Assembly: GCA_963377175.1 (NCBI GenBank) | Contig: CAUJNA010003804.1 | Coordinates: 102,501 to 166,500, forward strand | DNA from: Effrenium voratum | Lineage: Eukaryota > Sar > Dinophyceae > Suessiales > Symbiodiniaceae | Direction of reading: 5' to 3' | Length of the DNA: 64,000 nt | Shown: one piece after another, positions 52,541 to 62,914 of the stretch | Layout of the letters: every line of letters starts with the position of its first letter | How positions within the stretch are numbered: the stretch's first letter is position 1 | Position numbers and translations under genes: made by a program | Notes under the pieces: model-generated | Told to the model about the DNA's origin: nothing | The model's database searches: none | Seen by the model: only the letters and a program-made list of their open reading frames with translations

Positions 52541-53119
52541 TCAAAGTCGATCAGGGCTGAACTGCTCCCAAGCCAGTGTTGTTTCGCTTCCGGAAGAGGC
52601 ATCCTTGGGGGATGGCTCAGTTGTTGCATCGCAGCTGGGCGAGACATCAGGTTGCTCGGAATCTTTCTTCTGCTGCCACTTCCTTGCCAGGACCTGGGCC
52701 TCTGCCCAAGCCACTGCGACAAGCCCTGGCATAACTCGCTCACTCAGTGGCAAATCGTCGGCACTCCCCACGTAGAACTTCATCCCGAAGCCAAACTTCT
52801 GTGATTGTCCAAGGCCTTTCACCACAAAGCTTGAGTTGTCCAGTTTAACCATAATCTTGCAGCATCCTGCAGGCTTGACCGTGTAGGAATGGTTGCCAAC
52901 AGGCGGTGTCTCAGGCATGGCATCCGCAGGTAAATGGAGGAGCGTGGGGTAATACTTCATCAAAATGTTTCCAAGCCGCTCCTTCTGCTGCAGAATGCTC
53001 CGCAAGTCTGGGTGGCTAAGCATGTCCCAGTCCCCCGACTCATCACGCTTGCGTTTCCGCTCTGCGCGAAGGTCAGCCCGACTGCCGAAAATCACCGTGC
53101 TCTCGTGTTCAGACGACAT
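52541..53119 (-). CDS. Hypothetical host protein
   Basis: 192 residues from an ATG (MSSEHESTVIFGSRADLRAERKRKRDE). A Lys/Arg-rich segment is followed by SHPDLRSILQQKERLGNILMKYYPTLLHL. A compact beta-rich middle comes next (NHSYTVKPAGCCKIMVKL...FVVKGL), then a Ser/Glu-rich tail. The middle is well structured in composition, which supports coding. The family is not recognised. It belongs to the minus-strand array. Confidence 0.55.
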   Translation of the reverse strand: MSSEHESTVIFGSRADLRAERKRKRDESGDWDMLSHPDLRSILQQKERLGNILMKYYPTLLHLPADAMPETPPVGNHSYTVKPAGCCKIMVKLDNSSFVVKGLGQSQKFGFGMKFYVGSADDLPLSERVMPGLVAVAWAEAQVLARKWQQKKDSEQPDVSPSCDATTEPSPKDASSGSETTLAWEQFSPDRL

Positions 53120-53354
53120 GTTTGGAAACCTTCGGCAAAACTCGGGCCTTAATGACTGCGGCGATGCAAGTCAAGGGCAGGACGACAAGCAGCAGCAATG
53201 CCCGTGCACTCACACCACAACAAAGCCTAGCAGTGCTCATGCACATGCGAACACCACACTCCGTGGCTCGATGCATTTTTTTCAATCCAAGGCCACACAA
53301 CTTCAGCCTCAAAAACACTGTGCGTTGTGGCTGGCGGCGGGCCTGTCTCAGTCT

Positions 53355-54314
53355 CTACTCAGAGGAGAACACAGTGACTGGTTTTGAAGTTCCAGCAGCT
53401 GCGTTTCCGCAGCTGGCGGCAGCACGCTGCTTTGCGCGCTGATCTTGGTGCCATGGCGAATTGTTGATGATGGGTCCAACTTGGACACGGCCAATTTGAT
53501 CGCACTCGGTGCCAGGGACCTGGTCGGCGGTGTCGACCAATAGAAACTCCGGATCCTCAACCTGCATGTCAGCGTCCTCTCCTTCTGCATCAGATTCATG
53601 CTTTACTGCAGTGATCTGCTCGATGTCATCAGGATGCCAGATGGCGTTGCCAGGAAAGAGAGAAAGTGGCATGAACCTGCGAATCATGTCAACGTCTCGT
53701 CTGTGAAGGGCCTTCAGCATCACCCGTGGTTTTGGCACGGGGTCACTGATTGGCAGGCAAAGTATCGAGGAATAGTCCTGGGACCACTCAACCAGGTCAG
53801 GCACGCGATCGAGCTCGTCCTGCCAGCCCCAAATCAAGAAGCGCTTCTCCCAGGAAGCATGGGAAAGGGGCCCATAATTTCCACCATAAGGGGCACGTTG
53901 AATGTCATACACCACACACCGCAACTGATAATGCTTCCACTTGTACTCGTTGATGGCACATATCAGGTTCTTCGTGGGCCCTTGCACCAGCTGAACCCAA
54001 GGCCGATGCTCGATCCACTGCTGCACTGAGGAAGTGCGAGTTTCGTGATTGCACCAGTCTGCAGTTTCCTCTGTGTAATGTCTTTCCAGATAATCGTCGC
54101 TGTTCACATGAATGAACACTCGCAGATCCCTGAACTCCTCCATGCAGATGGGGCTCCCTTTGCGAAACACGATGGCTTGCTCCAACTTTTCCAGTATCTC
54201 CGAATGAAGCTGATAGAGCGGGAAGAAGCTGGACTTCCACGTCACCAAGCAAGCGTGGTCGCCTGGCTGAAACCGTGCCTCCTGACGGCCCATGCCGTCC
54301 AACCATGACGACAT
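53355..54314 (-). CDS. Hypothetical host protein
   Basis: 319 codons from the ATG at 54314 (MSSWLDGMGRQEARF). Frame continuity upstream of that ATG is probably leader sequence. Trp-rich stretches (WCNHETRTSSVQQWIEHRPW, KRFLIWGWQDELDRV) and an acidic segment (SDAEGEDADMQVEDPEF) are visible. No family is recognised. A 9-bp palindrome ends two bases before the ATG, and another lies in the last codons (ASCGNAAAG). Its start MSSW resembles the MSSE start of its neighbour. Confidence 0.55.
   Translation of the reverse strand: MSSWLDGMGRQEARFQPGDHACLVTWKSSFFPLYQLHSEILEKLEQAIVFRKGSPICMEEFRDLRVFIHVNSDDYLERHYTEETADWCNHETRTSSVQQWIEHRPWVQLVQGPTKNLICAINEYKWKHYQLRCVVYDIQRAPYGGNYGPLSHASWEKRFLIWGWQDELDRVPDLVEWSQDYSSILCLPISDPVPKPRVMLKALHRRDVDMIRRFMPLSLFPGNAIWHPDDIEQITAVKHESDAEGEDADMQVEDPEFLLVDTADQVPGTECDQIGRVQVGPIINNSPWHQDQRAKQRAAASCGNAAAGTSKPVTVFSSE
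53396..53415. repeat. Palindrome family member 4
   Basis: CAGCTGCG, loop TTTC, CGCAGCTG: an 8-bp stem within the 3' codons of the 53355-54314 gene. Confidence 0.85.
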
Positions 54315-54315
54315 A

Positions 54316-54337
54316 ATTACTGTGGTAGCACAGTAAT
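54316..54337. repeat. Palindrome family member 5, beside a start codon
   Basis: ATTACTGTG, loop GTAG, CACAGTAAT: a 9-bp stem. One base separates it from the ATG (54312-54314, minus strand). Confidence 0.88.
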
Positions 54338-54506
54338 GTCTGTGGGAAGTGGGACTGACGCGCAGTTGCCTAGATGTGAAGCGAAAACAGCTGCAGGGCA
54401 ATAACATCAATCAACAACATCGCAACTTTCAAGGACAGTCGCAACTTGCAAGGTCCAACACGCAATGCTTGCTCTTTTGTTTCTTTGCCCATCACGCGGT
54501 GCCATG

Positions 54507-54530
54507 GTCTGCTGCGCGCCCGCAGCAGAC
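54507..54530. repeat. Palindrome family member 6
   Basis: GTCTGCTGCG, loop CGCC, CGCAGCAGAC: a 10-bp stem, 13 bases downstream of the stop of the 54544-55125 gene. Confidence 0.88.
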
Positions 54531-54543
54531 ATTGCCACAAGGT

Positions 54544-55125
54544 CTAGTTTACATCATCAGCGGGAGGAGGTTTCACAAATTTGCGTTGCCTTCTCTCAGG
54601 ACTTGGCATTGAAGCTATCGCATTCTTCCTCTCTGTGCTCTGAAGCCAGGCGTTCCGGGCAGCATTACTATCCAGGCCGTTCTCGGCAGCGTTGTCAAAG
54701 AAAGCTTTTCGGGTATTTTCATAATTTGTGGTTTTCTTTGACGCGCCCTTGGCTTTGGCCTTGCCTTTGGCTTTGGCCTTGGCTTTGACCTTGGCCTTGG
54801 CTTTGGGCTCTTTCTTGGCCTTGGCTTTGGCCTTGGCTTTGGCCTTGGCCTTGGCTTTGGCCTTGGCTTTGGCCTTCGCTACTGGACATGGAGGATCTTC
54901 TCCTGCGTCTTTGTCTTCTTCTTCTTCTGCTTCTTCTTCTTCATTCATATCTTCGTTCTCGTCCTCCGGCTCATCAGAATCATCCCATCCCCCCGCCTCG
55001 CCGAAGAGCTGCTCGATGGAAGGCTCAGCCTCCTGGTTGCCAGAGTCAGGCTCATCGCAATTGTCGTTCTTCCTCAGGCTCGGGAAAAAGTTGCCTTCTT
55101 CGATGCCGCCGCTCATGAATGGCAA
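54544..55125 (-). CDS. Acidic/basic low-complexity protein with (Ala-Lys)n tract
   Basis: 193 residues. An acidic first half (DEPEDENEDMNEEEEAEEEED) is followed by more than 20 Ala-Lys dipeptides (about residues 84-125, histone H1-tail-like) and a short globular end, RKAFFDNAAENGLDSNAARNAWLQS. The repeat tract makes the exact length unstable. It may be chromatin-associated or DNA-binding, judged from composition only. It sits in the minus-strand array with spacers of about 230-270 bases on both sides. Confidence 0.55.
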   Translation of the reverse strand: MPFMSGGIEEGNFFPSLRKNDNCDEPDSGNQEAEPSIEQLFGEAGGWDDSDEPEDENEDMNEEEEAEEEEDKDAGEDPPCPVAKAKAKAKAKAKAKAKAKAKAKKEPKAKAKVKAKAKAKGKAKAKGASKKTTNYENTRKAFFDNAAENGLDSNAARNAWLQSTERKNAIASMPSPERRQRKFVKPPPADDVN

Positions 55126-55370
55126 TGCTACTTACTGGCTTGAGGGGCTCATGATTGGGCTCTCAAGAGCACAGGTCGTGGACTGCAAATGGTTCTCCGT
55201 GCACTGTCAGTTCAAAAGACAGGACACTCACAATTGCAGCAGCGTGTTTATCCCATTTTCCTCGCAGCGCTCCGAACTGCAATCTGCCCTGGGTCTGTGA
55301 TTGCTTCGCTGCCAACAGACATGTCCCGCTATCATCATTATTGTCATGCGCTGGCTAAACAAAAGAATGC

Positions 55371-55394
55371 ACAAACTGTGGCACCACAGTTTGT
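55371..55394. repeat. Palindrome family member 7, directly after a stop codon
   Basis: ACAAACTGTG, loop GCAC, CACAGTTTGT: a perfect 10-bp stem. It starts at the base following the TAA (55395-55397, minus strand) with no gap. Confidence 0.9.
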
Positions 55395-56360
55395 TTAGTC
55401 ATCACTACCCACAGAGTCTTCACTCAGATTCTCCTCCTCGACGTCCTCTTCATCTTCAATTTCTTCGTCTTCTTCGTCTTCTGCAATCAGATCCTTCTCC
55501 GACTTCTTCTTCGGAGCCGCCTTCATCTTTGCAGCCTTCTTTGGCTTCGGCTTTGCATTGGCACCTCCCCGCGACTTTCGCTTCTTGCCTGTCACCGTGG
55601 ACGTGGAAGGCTCAGGGGTGCTGCTGCTCTGCGCATGCGGAAGGTGCAAAAGTTTTCCCAGCTTTGCGTTGAAAATCTTGTCGTTGGCAGGGTCAGTCAT
55701 CGCCGCGAGGAGCTGTGTGCAGACCTGGGCCTTGAACCACTTGGCGTGCTTTTGTGAGAAGCCTGGCGTGCTCTTCTTGGGCACCAGAACCAAACTCGAG
55801 CAAAAGGACATCAAACTGCGATGCAGCCAAGGAGCAAATTGCTGTCACTGGAATTCTTTTTGTCAAAATCACGCTGGCTGTCGCAGGCTCTGCTGCTGTC
55901 ATGAGTGTGACAGCCCGTGGCCGATACCGGTGCAACAATTCCTCGATCATGTGCGAATGCCTTGGATTCCAAGTGATCGGTTCTCCTGCCACGTTGTCCT
56001 TTGCACTTCCATCTGTTCGCTGTTGGTTGTTCGGTGCACCAGCCACGCGGAAGCTTCCAAGCAACTCGTGCTTGAACACAGGTGCCAGCCTTGTCAGCCC
56101 TGCCAAATCATGCCGGGGGACCCCGTAGACCTCAGAAACTCGCACGCAAACAAGGGGCGCAAGCTGAGCGCGCCAAACAACCGCGCACTGTTTGGTTTAT
56201 CCAAGGCGCAGCATCTGAACACACGGTCCCCTCAAAATGTAGGTTCTTCCGGCTTCCCGTGATAGCTTGCAGCTTTTGCACATCCGTGGTGGTCACCAAG
56301 ACCTTTTCTGCCAAGTTAATCACGTTGACCTCATTATCAGCCCCCGCGCCTCCGAGGAAA
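55395..56360 (-). pseudogene. Hypothetical host gene broken by frame changes
   Basis: Three minus-strand frames follow each other. About 56355-56155 encodes FLGGAGADNEVNVINLAEKVLVTTTDVQKL and onwards. 56145-about 55800 encodes SEVYGVPRHDLAGLTRLAPVFKHELLGSF and onwards to LLLEFG. About 55795-55395 encodes LVPKKSTPGFSQKHAKWFKAQVC, a Lys/Ala-rich part and an acidic tail. The frame exchanges lie near 56145 and 55800. I see no obvious intron borders, so indels are the simpler reading. No family is recognised; the acidic/basic tail resembles that of its neighbour. Confidence 0.45.
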
Positions 56361-56365
56361 TCACA

Positions 56366-58681
56366 TTAAAACGCTGAGGCCCTGGCCCCACGCTCAATCG
56401 CCGTCCCTGACAGATTCCTGGCCTTCCTGTTCGCAGTTGTCGAGGCCTCACTGTGGATTAAATTCCACATCTTAGTCACGCCGATGCCCTTGAACAGGTT
56501 GTTCCAATGAGAATGCAGGCCTGACCGGCCTCCGTCAAAGAACAAGAACCTAAGATGAGCAACGCATGGACGGCGCACGCATCCTGTGTTTATCTAATAA
56601 GCTAGGCAACACATCCGAAGCGTCTGGGGGAGGCGGCCCGTCCGAGTCGTCAAAGGTCAAAGTGGATTGCCTGTTTCGTGCAAAAAGCACGCCCTTGACC
56701 ACTTTCTCGAAGTGTTCTTTCTGAAACGGAGGGGGTGACCTCCGAGCGTCGGTTTTATGCTCTCCTGCCTGCTCAACGTCCCAAATGAAAAGTTGGGAAC
56801 CCTCCTGGCTTCGCGTGTTTAGGAATTCCACCTTCGACAAAGCAAGGATGAGTTTGTCAATCTCTTGGTCAGCCACCGCGACCTGCAAAAGGGAATTGAC
56901 AAGGTCCTTGGCGGTTGTCTCAGTTTCTAGCAGAAACTCTTTGTCTTCAGTCTTCAGAGCTTCAACTGCATGGACAGCCTCAGTTGCCTTGGCTTCATTG
57001 GGCTCTGAAAGGCGGATGGCGGCTTTCACAAGGGCGGCGTCATCCAACGCACCTTCGTCCGCTGACTCCGCCTGCGTTGCCGCAGCCGTTTTGTCGGCTT
57101 TCTTGGTTAGCTTGTCCCAGATGGGCTTGAGCACCTCGCGCTCGAGAAGGGCATTCACGTCAAAGTTGGTGTGCAACACGCTCTTCACCTTCTCGTCGTA
57201 CTTCTTGGTGTAAATGAGATCTGCCAGAAATTCCGCAGCCTCTTGACTGGCTGGCTGCAGCGCCCCCAGCCACGATTTGTTGGCCACGACTTTCACGGAT
57301 TTGCCTCGGCGCCATGTCCAGATCATTACAATGTCATGGGCGACACTTGAATCACCAATTGCAGTCAAAATGCTAGGGTCAAGTTCATTGTCAGGGATAT
57401 TGTCGAGCGTCTCCCGCGAGAAGAGAAGGCCACCAGCCATTGCCTTGCGCCACGTCTCCTGAGTGGAGAGTTTCTCCCGGATGCGTTTTGCGTCCTCGCA
57501 TGGCAGGCTCTTGTGAGCCAACAGCATGTCCAGGATCTCATCTTTCAGGACATACTTCCATGCCCACATATGGAACAGCCTCAGAAGCAGTGCGCCCCCA
57601 TCAATCAAGGCAAAACCTAAGAAAAAAGCAGCAGTGCTAGGAGTCAGGCCCTTTGGAATTATTCCCACGGGTGTTCTTGCCGGCCAACGCCTGGGGGTTG
57701 AGCTCGCCTTGCTTGAAGATTTTGTTCAACGCCGCATCCATGAGGGCATCGAACACCCACTTCACGCAAGGCGGTTGCTTCTTGCAGTGGCAAGGTCTCG
57801 CAAAACATATATGGACTTGATGGGACTTCGCTTTCCGAAGAGCTCCTCAGAAAGCAGGACTTCCTCTCGGAGAGAAGTGTCGCTCAGCAAGGAATTCCAC
57901 AGAGCCATCAAGACTTCGAGGAAGGACTGCGTCACTGCCTTCCCCGATGTCACCGTCAAGTTGGCAGACAAGATCTCGAAAAGCTTCTTAGTCGTCAGCT
58001 TGGTCTTGGAAGCTGATTCGTGATTCAACTTGAAGGACACTATTTGAAAGATGCGTTGCACAGGGCTGTAGTACATGGTCTCGTAGCTGGTCCCAACATC
58101 CTCCCTTTGCTTGGCCGCTTCCCAGAACAAATTCAGCCCGGGCTTGAAGCGGCAATCGATCGTGGAAGACAGCCATGCCCTTCTCCATTCCTGCGCTGGC
58201 AACTCAATGCTTGGCTAGTAATGTATTTAGGGGCCAAGACAGCGACGGCGCCGGCCTCCTGGAACTTGTCTTGCTGCAAGTCCCTCGCTGTGGCCAAGAT
58301 GAAGGCGTGATGGTCCTCCTCCGGACTGATCCTCTTCATTTGCCCATTTTTCTGGTCCATAAACAAGTCATCCACTGCCACCACCAAATTTATAGGCTGG
58401 GGCTTCTTGTACGTGGTGTGCATGATCCACTTTACGCTGCTCTTGTACACTGGCACACTTGCAGTCGAAGACCATGACCAGCTAACCCACGCTACATTGC
58501 CGCCTGCAATGTACTGGTCAGTAGTGGAATCTCCCTCCTTCAAGGCCTCCATCATGGACTGCAACTTGCGATTGTCGAAGGGGTCTTGACGACCGCCCTC
58601 CTCGATCGTTAAGGGCTTCATTGACTCAAGGTCCCTGAAAAGATCCGTCCTGAGCAGCAGCGCAGTACTGACTGATGGCAT
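56366..58681 (-). CDS. Multi-exon host gene of unknown function
   Basis: It starts at the ATG at 58681 (MPSVSTALLLRTDLFRDL). It continues through NVAWVSWSWSSTASVPVYKSS and KKPQPINLVVAVDDLF, then after a frame change near 58180 through SSTIDCRFKPGLNLFWEAAK and KTKLTTKKLFEILSANL. After another near 57790 it reads VFDALMDAALNKIFKQGELNP. A clean GT-AG intron of 52 bases (57617-57668, ending TTTTTTCTTAG) joins this in frame to FALIDGGALLLRLFHMWAWKYVLKDEILD. The frame then stays open to 56550. A last segment, FLFFDGGRSGLHSHWNNLFKG (down to 56366), may be joined by a further small intron or shift near 56560-56590. No domain is recognised. Confidence 0.5.
57072..57085. repeat. Palindrome family member 8
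   Basis: CTGCG, loop TTGC, CGCAG, core only. It lies inside the word GCTGACTCCGCCTGCGTT, which recurs at 61966-61981. Confidence 0.7.
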
Positions 58682-58821
58682 CTCTATTACTGAGGCCCGC
58701 GCCCCACAATGAGTTCCCAAGCCTTCCTCACGTCATCGTAGTGGGAAGTGCTTATGTTCCGGCATTGCACCGGGGTTGAGCTTGCCGAGGATGTTGATTG
58801 AACCATAGCAGTCTGCACCTC

Positions 58822-58837
58822 GCTGCGGTTACGCAGC
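58822..58837. repeat. Palindrome family member 9
   Basis: GCTGCG, loop GTTA, CGCAGC: a 6-bp stem in the spacer upstream of the 58681 start. Confidence 0.75.
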
Positions 58838-59067
58838 TGGCACCGGGGGCCTCAAATAAAAAACACTGCGGATGATCCTTAATCTGAAAACTGCGGATGA
58901 GCCTTAATCTGAAAGCACGGGCCACGCTCTGTGAAAAGTCGAATTTGATCCGCGTCAGCAACGCTTCCGTTTTTTGTTTACCCCGGTCAATTGTTGCAGT
59001 CGCGGAGCACCAACCCAAAGCAGGGCCATCGTCCCAGCAAATTAAACAGGAGCAGCTCTTGTCTTAA

Positions 59068-59087
59068 TAACTGTGGCTCCACAGTTA
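59068..59087. repeat. Palindrome family member 10, directly after a stop codon
   Basis: TAACTGTG, loop GCTC, CACAGTTA: an 8-bp stem. It abuts the TAG of the methyltransferase gene (59088-59090, minus strand), so the gene ends TAG-TAA. Confidence 0.9.
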
Positions 59088-60358
59088 CTAGGCCCAGCGG
59101 ATCAACCTAGCTGCCGTGAGCACCGCCCTCATTGCCTCCCTCAGGACAGGAACCGACATGGCGTTGCCCACCATTTTGCCTCTCTTGGCGCGGGACACAC
59201 TTTTGGGCCAGCGGAAGTTGTGGAATCCCTGCAAAGCCGCCAGCTCCTTGAGGCTGAGAAAGCGACTTTCCTTAGCACAGGCTGTAAGCGGGCTGCGGGC
59301 TGCGCAACTCGCCACACTTGATTATTTGCACTCGCTAAATCTGGTTTGGACAAGAATCGTTGTCGAGCCAGAAGTTGTCGCCGGAGGCTCGTGCACATGT
59401 GATTGTGGGAACATAGCCCGAGGTGACCTGCCGGAAGTTTTTCCCGGCTCCTGCGTCGATGATGTCCCTGTCCAGATTCCAAACACCCTTCGCCTTGAGC
59501 TTCTTCCTTCCTGCCAAAATGTTGTTCCGCTTGGTTTTGCAAAGCTTCTTGATGTCCACCTTGGGAAGCCCCTTCTCCAAGAAGTCGTCCAGGCAAGCGA
59601 ACTTGCTTTCAGGCAGCGAGTGGACCATATTTGGTTTTCTGGTTTTCACACCCTTGCGCGTGGACCTCCTGGCGCCCATGATGTAGATCCTCTTCCGGTT
59701 CTGCGGAAGCCCGAAACTGCGGCTGTTCACCATTCGCCAGCTCACAGCATAGGCCCGCTTCTGCGACCCAGGAAGCCGACATTCCTTGAGCTGCTGCAGA
59801 AGTTTGTTGAAGTGCTTCCTGTGCTTCTTATTCCGGATGCCCGTCACATTCTCCAGCACAAATCCACGCGGTTGCATGCGGCAGATGTAGTCCACCACAG
59901 CCTTTGATAAATCACGTTGGTCGCATTTCCCCTGCCCGACGCCCGCCGTACCTCGGAAGGAGCAGACTAAGCAAAGACCTATGTGCAAAAAAACAGAAAG
60001 TAACCCAAACTCGGTTGAAAACAGCTACTTGTTCTGGCAGTCTGCTGTATGGTTGGCACGGAAACCCAGCTGTGTACAAGTCACACTTCTCGCAAACATT
60101 TCCAAGAGCATATCCAAGACTCCTCGGTCCCTTTTTGTGGGAAAGAATCACCTTTCGGCAATCTGGGTCCACATCGGTGGCAAACTGAACCATGAACTCA
60201 ATCCCCAGTTGCTTCGCTGCCACAACATCAGTTCCCATGCCGCTGCAGTCGCTCCCAAGCATGATTGGCCACTTGCGCTGGCAATGTGACTCCACCTTCT
60301 CCACGCGAGGAGGCTTCTTGATGCCAGTTTTCTTCACCTTCAAGGATGTCTTCCCCAT
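59088..60358 (-). CDS. DNA cytosine-5 methyltransferase, three exons
   Basis: Exon 1 (60358-60043) has the cofactor loop SDCSGMGTD (residues 36-44) and the catalytic GFPCQPYS with nucleophile Cys101. Exon 2 (59966-59352) has GFVLENVTGI (motif VI), then NSRSFGLPQNRKRIYIMGAR (motif VIII region) and a target-recognition stretch. Exon 3 (59281-59088) has RFLSLKELAALQGF and RGKMVGNAMSVPVL (motifs IX and X). Intron 59282-59351 is GT-AG. The proposed intron 59967-60042 starts GA and ends AG, a donor type known in dinoflagellates; an alternative acceptor 12 bases earlier also keeps the frame. The exons sum to 1,125 bases, exactly 375 codons. The enzyme would methylate DNA cytosines in the nucleus. 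It has no regulatory domains, as in bacterial or retroelement-borne enzymes. Confidence 0.82.
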
Positions 60359-60372
60359 GCTTCACGGACTTT

Positions 60373-60386
60373 CTGCGGCAACGCAG
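60373..60386. repeat. Palindrome family member 11
   Basis: CTGCG, loop GCAA, CGCAG, core only, 14 bases upstream of the methyltransferase ATG. Confidence 0.7.
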
Positions 60387-60568
60387 CAAGTCAGCTGAAG
60401 AAGCAACTGGAGGAAAGCTGGCTGCGGGGCGAAGCGTGAAGCGGCTTGACGGGCAGACAGAACACATGAGCACACCAGACAACAGACAACAAGACGTAGT
60501 AGTCTCGGCTTGGGGCTTAATTGCACATACCCCCCAAAACAAATAGCAGGTCAGCCCGATTTTGAGCC

Positions 60569-60786
60569 GCAGTGCCAGGGGGTTCCGTACCCCCTGGCAC
60601 TGCAAGTTCTGATGCATCAGAACTCGCAGTGCCAGGGGTTACCCCCCCATTTTCGAGTCCCGAGTGCCAGAGGGTTCGGAACCCCCCGGCACTTGGGACT
60701 CGAAAATGGGGGGGTAACCCCCGGCACTGCAAGTTCTGATGCATCAGAACTCGCAGTGCCAGGGGGTTCGGAACCCCCCGGCACTC
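60569..60786. repeat. Nested perfect and near-perfect inverted repeats
   Basis: 60569-60603 is a 15-bp stem (GCAGTGCCAGGGGGT and its complement) with a 5-base loop. 60606-60623 is the perfect palindrome GTTCTGATGCATCAGAAC, repeated at 60733-60750. 60626-60661 and 60695-60730 are 36-base arms with one mismatch, and their 33-base centre is itself folded (AGTGCC...GGCACT). 60755-60785 is again AGTGCC...GGCACT. The whole can form an extended cruciform. No gene. Confidence 0.95.
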
Positions 60787-60848
60787 GGGCTGTCGGGCCC
60801 AAAAGAGCCCGAGGACCCGTTTGAAAAAGCATAAACGACTTAGACTCA

Positions 60849-60966
60849 AAAATCTAGTGCATCAAAACTCGCAGGGGCCCAAAATCTAGTGCGTCAGAAC
60901 TCGCAGGGACCCAAAATCTAGTGCATCAGAACTCGCAGGGGCCCAAAATTCTGATGCATCAGAATT
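60849..60966. repeat. 32-bp tandem repeat ending in a perfect palindrome
   Basis: Three units of AAAATCTAGTGCATCAGAAC followed by TCGCAGGGGCCC lie at 60849, 60881 and 60913. A partial fourth unit is the perfect 20-base palindrome AATTCTGATGCATCAGAATT (60947-60966). The units share words with the nested repeats upstream. Confidence 0.92.
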
Positions 60967-61265
60967 GTTCATTTGGCAGACACAGGGAGCAACACCAAAA
61001 ACCAGGCTTGCGTGGCAGAAAGCGCTCAAACAAAACTCCCACAAAATGGAGGATTTTTCGGCTGACCGGACCCGCGCATCAGCCGGGACAAGGTTCCCCC
61101 CACCCCCCCACGGCTTTGTACACTGTTTAACTCCCAGCGCTTCAAGAAGCACTTTCCGTCATCAGACAGCGAGCCATCGCATAGACGTGTTTCTCTCTGT
61201 TATGACGCGAGGCAGTGGCAGCCCTCTTCCCCAGTCTGCAGATTCTGTGCAGCGACCAATGCTCG
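60967..61265. other. Host DNA, no gene seen
   Basis: Short spacer between the palindromic array and the transposase-like frames, with a C-run near 61098-61110. The open frames have no recognisable feature. Confidence 0.4.
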
Positions 61266-61974
61266 TCATTGGCGGCTGTGACCCAGGCAGAATCGCTCTA
61301 TTGCCCCAAGAGCTCCCCACTGTACAAATGTATGGGCGTTGAACATCTTTGTGGATGTCAGCACGGACTTTTCCTGCACAAGTCCTACACTCACATAGTT
61401 CTTCTTGGTCTTGGCAGCTTTGGCTGCGTTCACCCAGGTGGCAGCCTTGTCCTCAGTTCTGTTACCAGGGGCGCGCCGCTCCAAACAAGGCAAACGGGAC
61501 ACGGACAGGACGACAAGTGTGCCACAGCCAGCCAAGGCCCGCACGTACACTTTCCAGTTGAGCTCTTGCATGCGTGTTTGTGCCAAGACAGCGAATCGCG
61601 GATGACGTTTGCGAAATGATGGCGTAATGAGCACATGTCTTCGGGTGCCCTTGGCTGGCCCTTTGTATTTAACCCAAGGCCCAAACCCGGTCTTGATCGC
61701 AGCTTGGCTTACGATAAGACCACCAGAGAGTCGCATTAGCCATGAAGCTCGAGAGCCAGGTTTTGCGACATTGTTCACCACAACGCCTTCAGCCAAGAGA
61801 TAATCATTGACCACCAGGGCACCCAAAGAGTGGAGTTTCTGGTGCAAGTCAGTAGAGTCTGCCTCCTCTTTCGCGAGCAATCGCCTAAGAAAACTTGCAA
61901 GAACAAAGGCGCAAAAGCAAATTCAAACGCCAAGGCGCATATTGGCCAGAGCTGGAAGTTCAGGCTGACTCCGC

Positions 61975-61988
61975 CTGCGTTTCCGCAG
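61975..61988. repeat. Palindrome family member 12
   Basis: CTGCG, loop TTTC, CGCAG, core only, in a word shared with member 8 (GCTGACTCCGCCTGCGTT). Confidence 0.7.
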
Positions 61989-62914
61989 CGAGCTTTCGAG
62001 CTGAGCTTGGTGGTCAGCTTTCCTCCTACGCTCCAAGCATTGGCTGTGCTCTGCTGGACGAAGCTGCTCTTGCCGCAGCAGCAGGTCGTCTTGCTGAGCT
62101 TGAAAGCACCGTCTTTTCTTCAGCTCCGACAACTTTTTGGTCGCTTCCTCGTGCTTGGTGGAAATTGCATTTCCAGCTGCCTTGCGGGAACTTTTGCTCA
62201 GCCGCAGCATGTCCCGAGGGGCATCGTTCAGCTTTAAGCATCGCTTCACACTCTTCCGGCGTCGAGCTATCCACGCGGCTTCCGAAACAGGATTTCTTGT
62301 TCGTGCCTTGGCCGGCAAGGTGTGCAAAGCGAACTCCGGCAAGTTAAAAAAAGCTATGTGCCGCCAAGCGTCCTGCCGGCTTGCTTCTAGTCGAAGACCG
62401 GAAACAAACTTAGGTTTGCGAGCGGACCCAGATGATCTTTCAGAGCCGAAGCCTTCCTGCCAAATCTTTTGGGCAAGCATAGCAACTGCACCACGAAGAC
62501 TGTTCTTGTCCCACTGGCGAAGCCGCCTCTCGAACGCCTTGAAGTAAGGGCCTAAGAAAGCCCTGTCGCGTGCAGTGTGGTACTTGATATCTGCAAAGTC
62601 ACGCTCGCTCTGCGCAGTTCCAGCCGCCGATGCCAGCAAGACACGGGCAAGTGTTTTAGACATGTCCGGGCAGCGGCCGCTGAAACTTGACTCTGCCAAG
62701 GTCCAGGCTTGCAAATCACCCAACTCTTCCGACTTGGACAGTTGTTTTCCTGGGCAGAGCATTGGAAAGCGACAAGCAAAGCAGGACAAGCAATATGCAC
62801 CGTTAAACAAACTCAGAACCGGTCGGTGGCGTTGGGCAGTAGGCTTTAAGTCTTGGAACTGTTCATAGAGCTGCTTAGAGTTCGCGTCGAACATCTGGGA
62901 GAGCCGCAGAAGAC

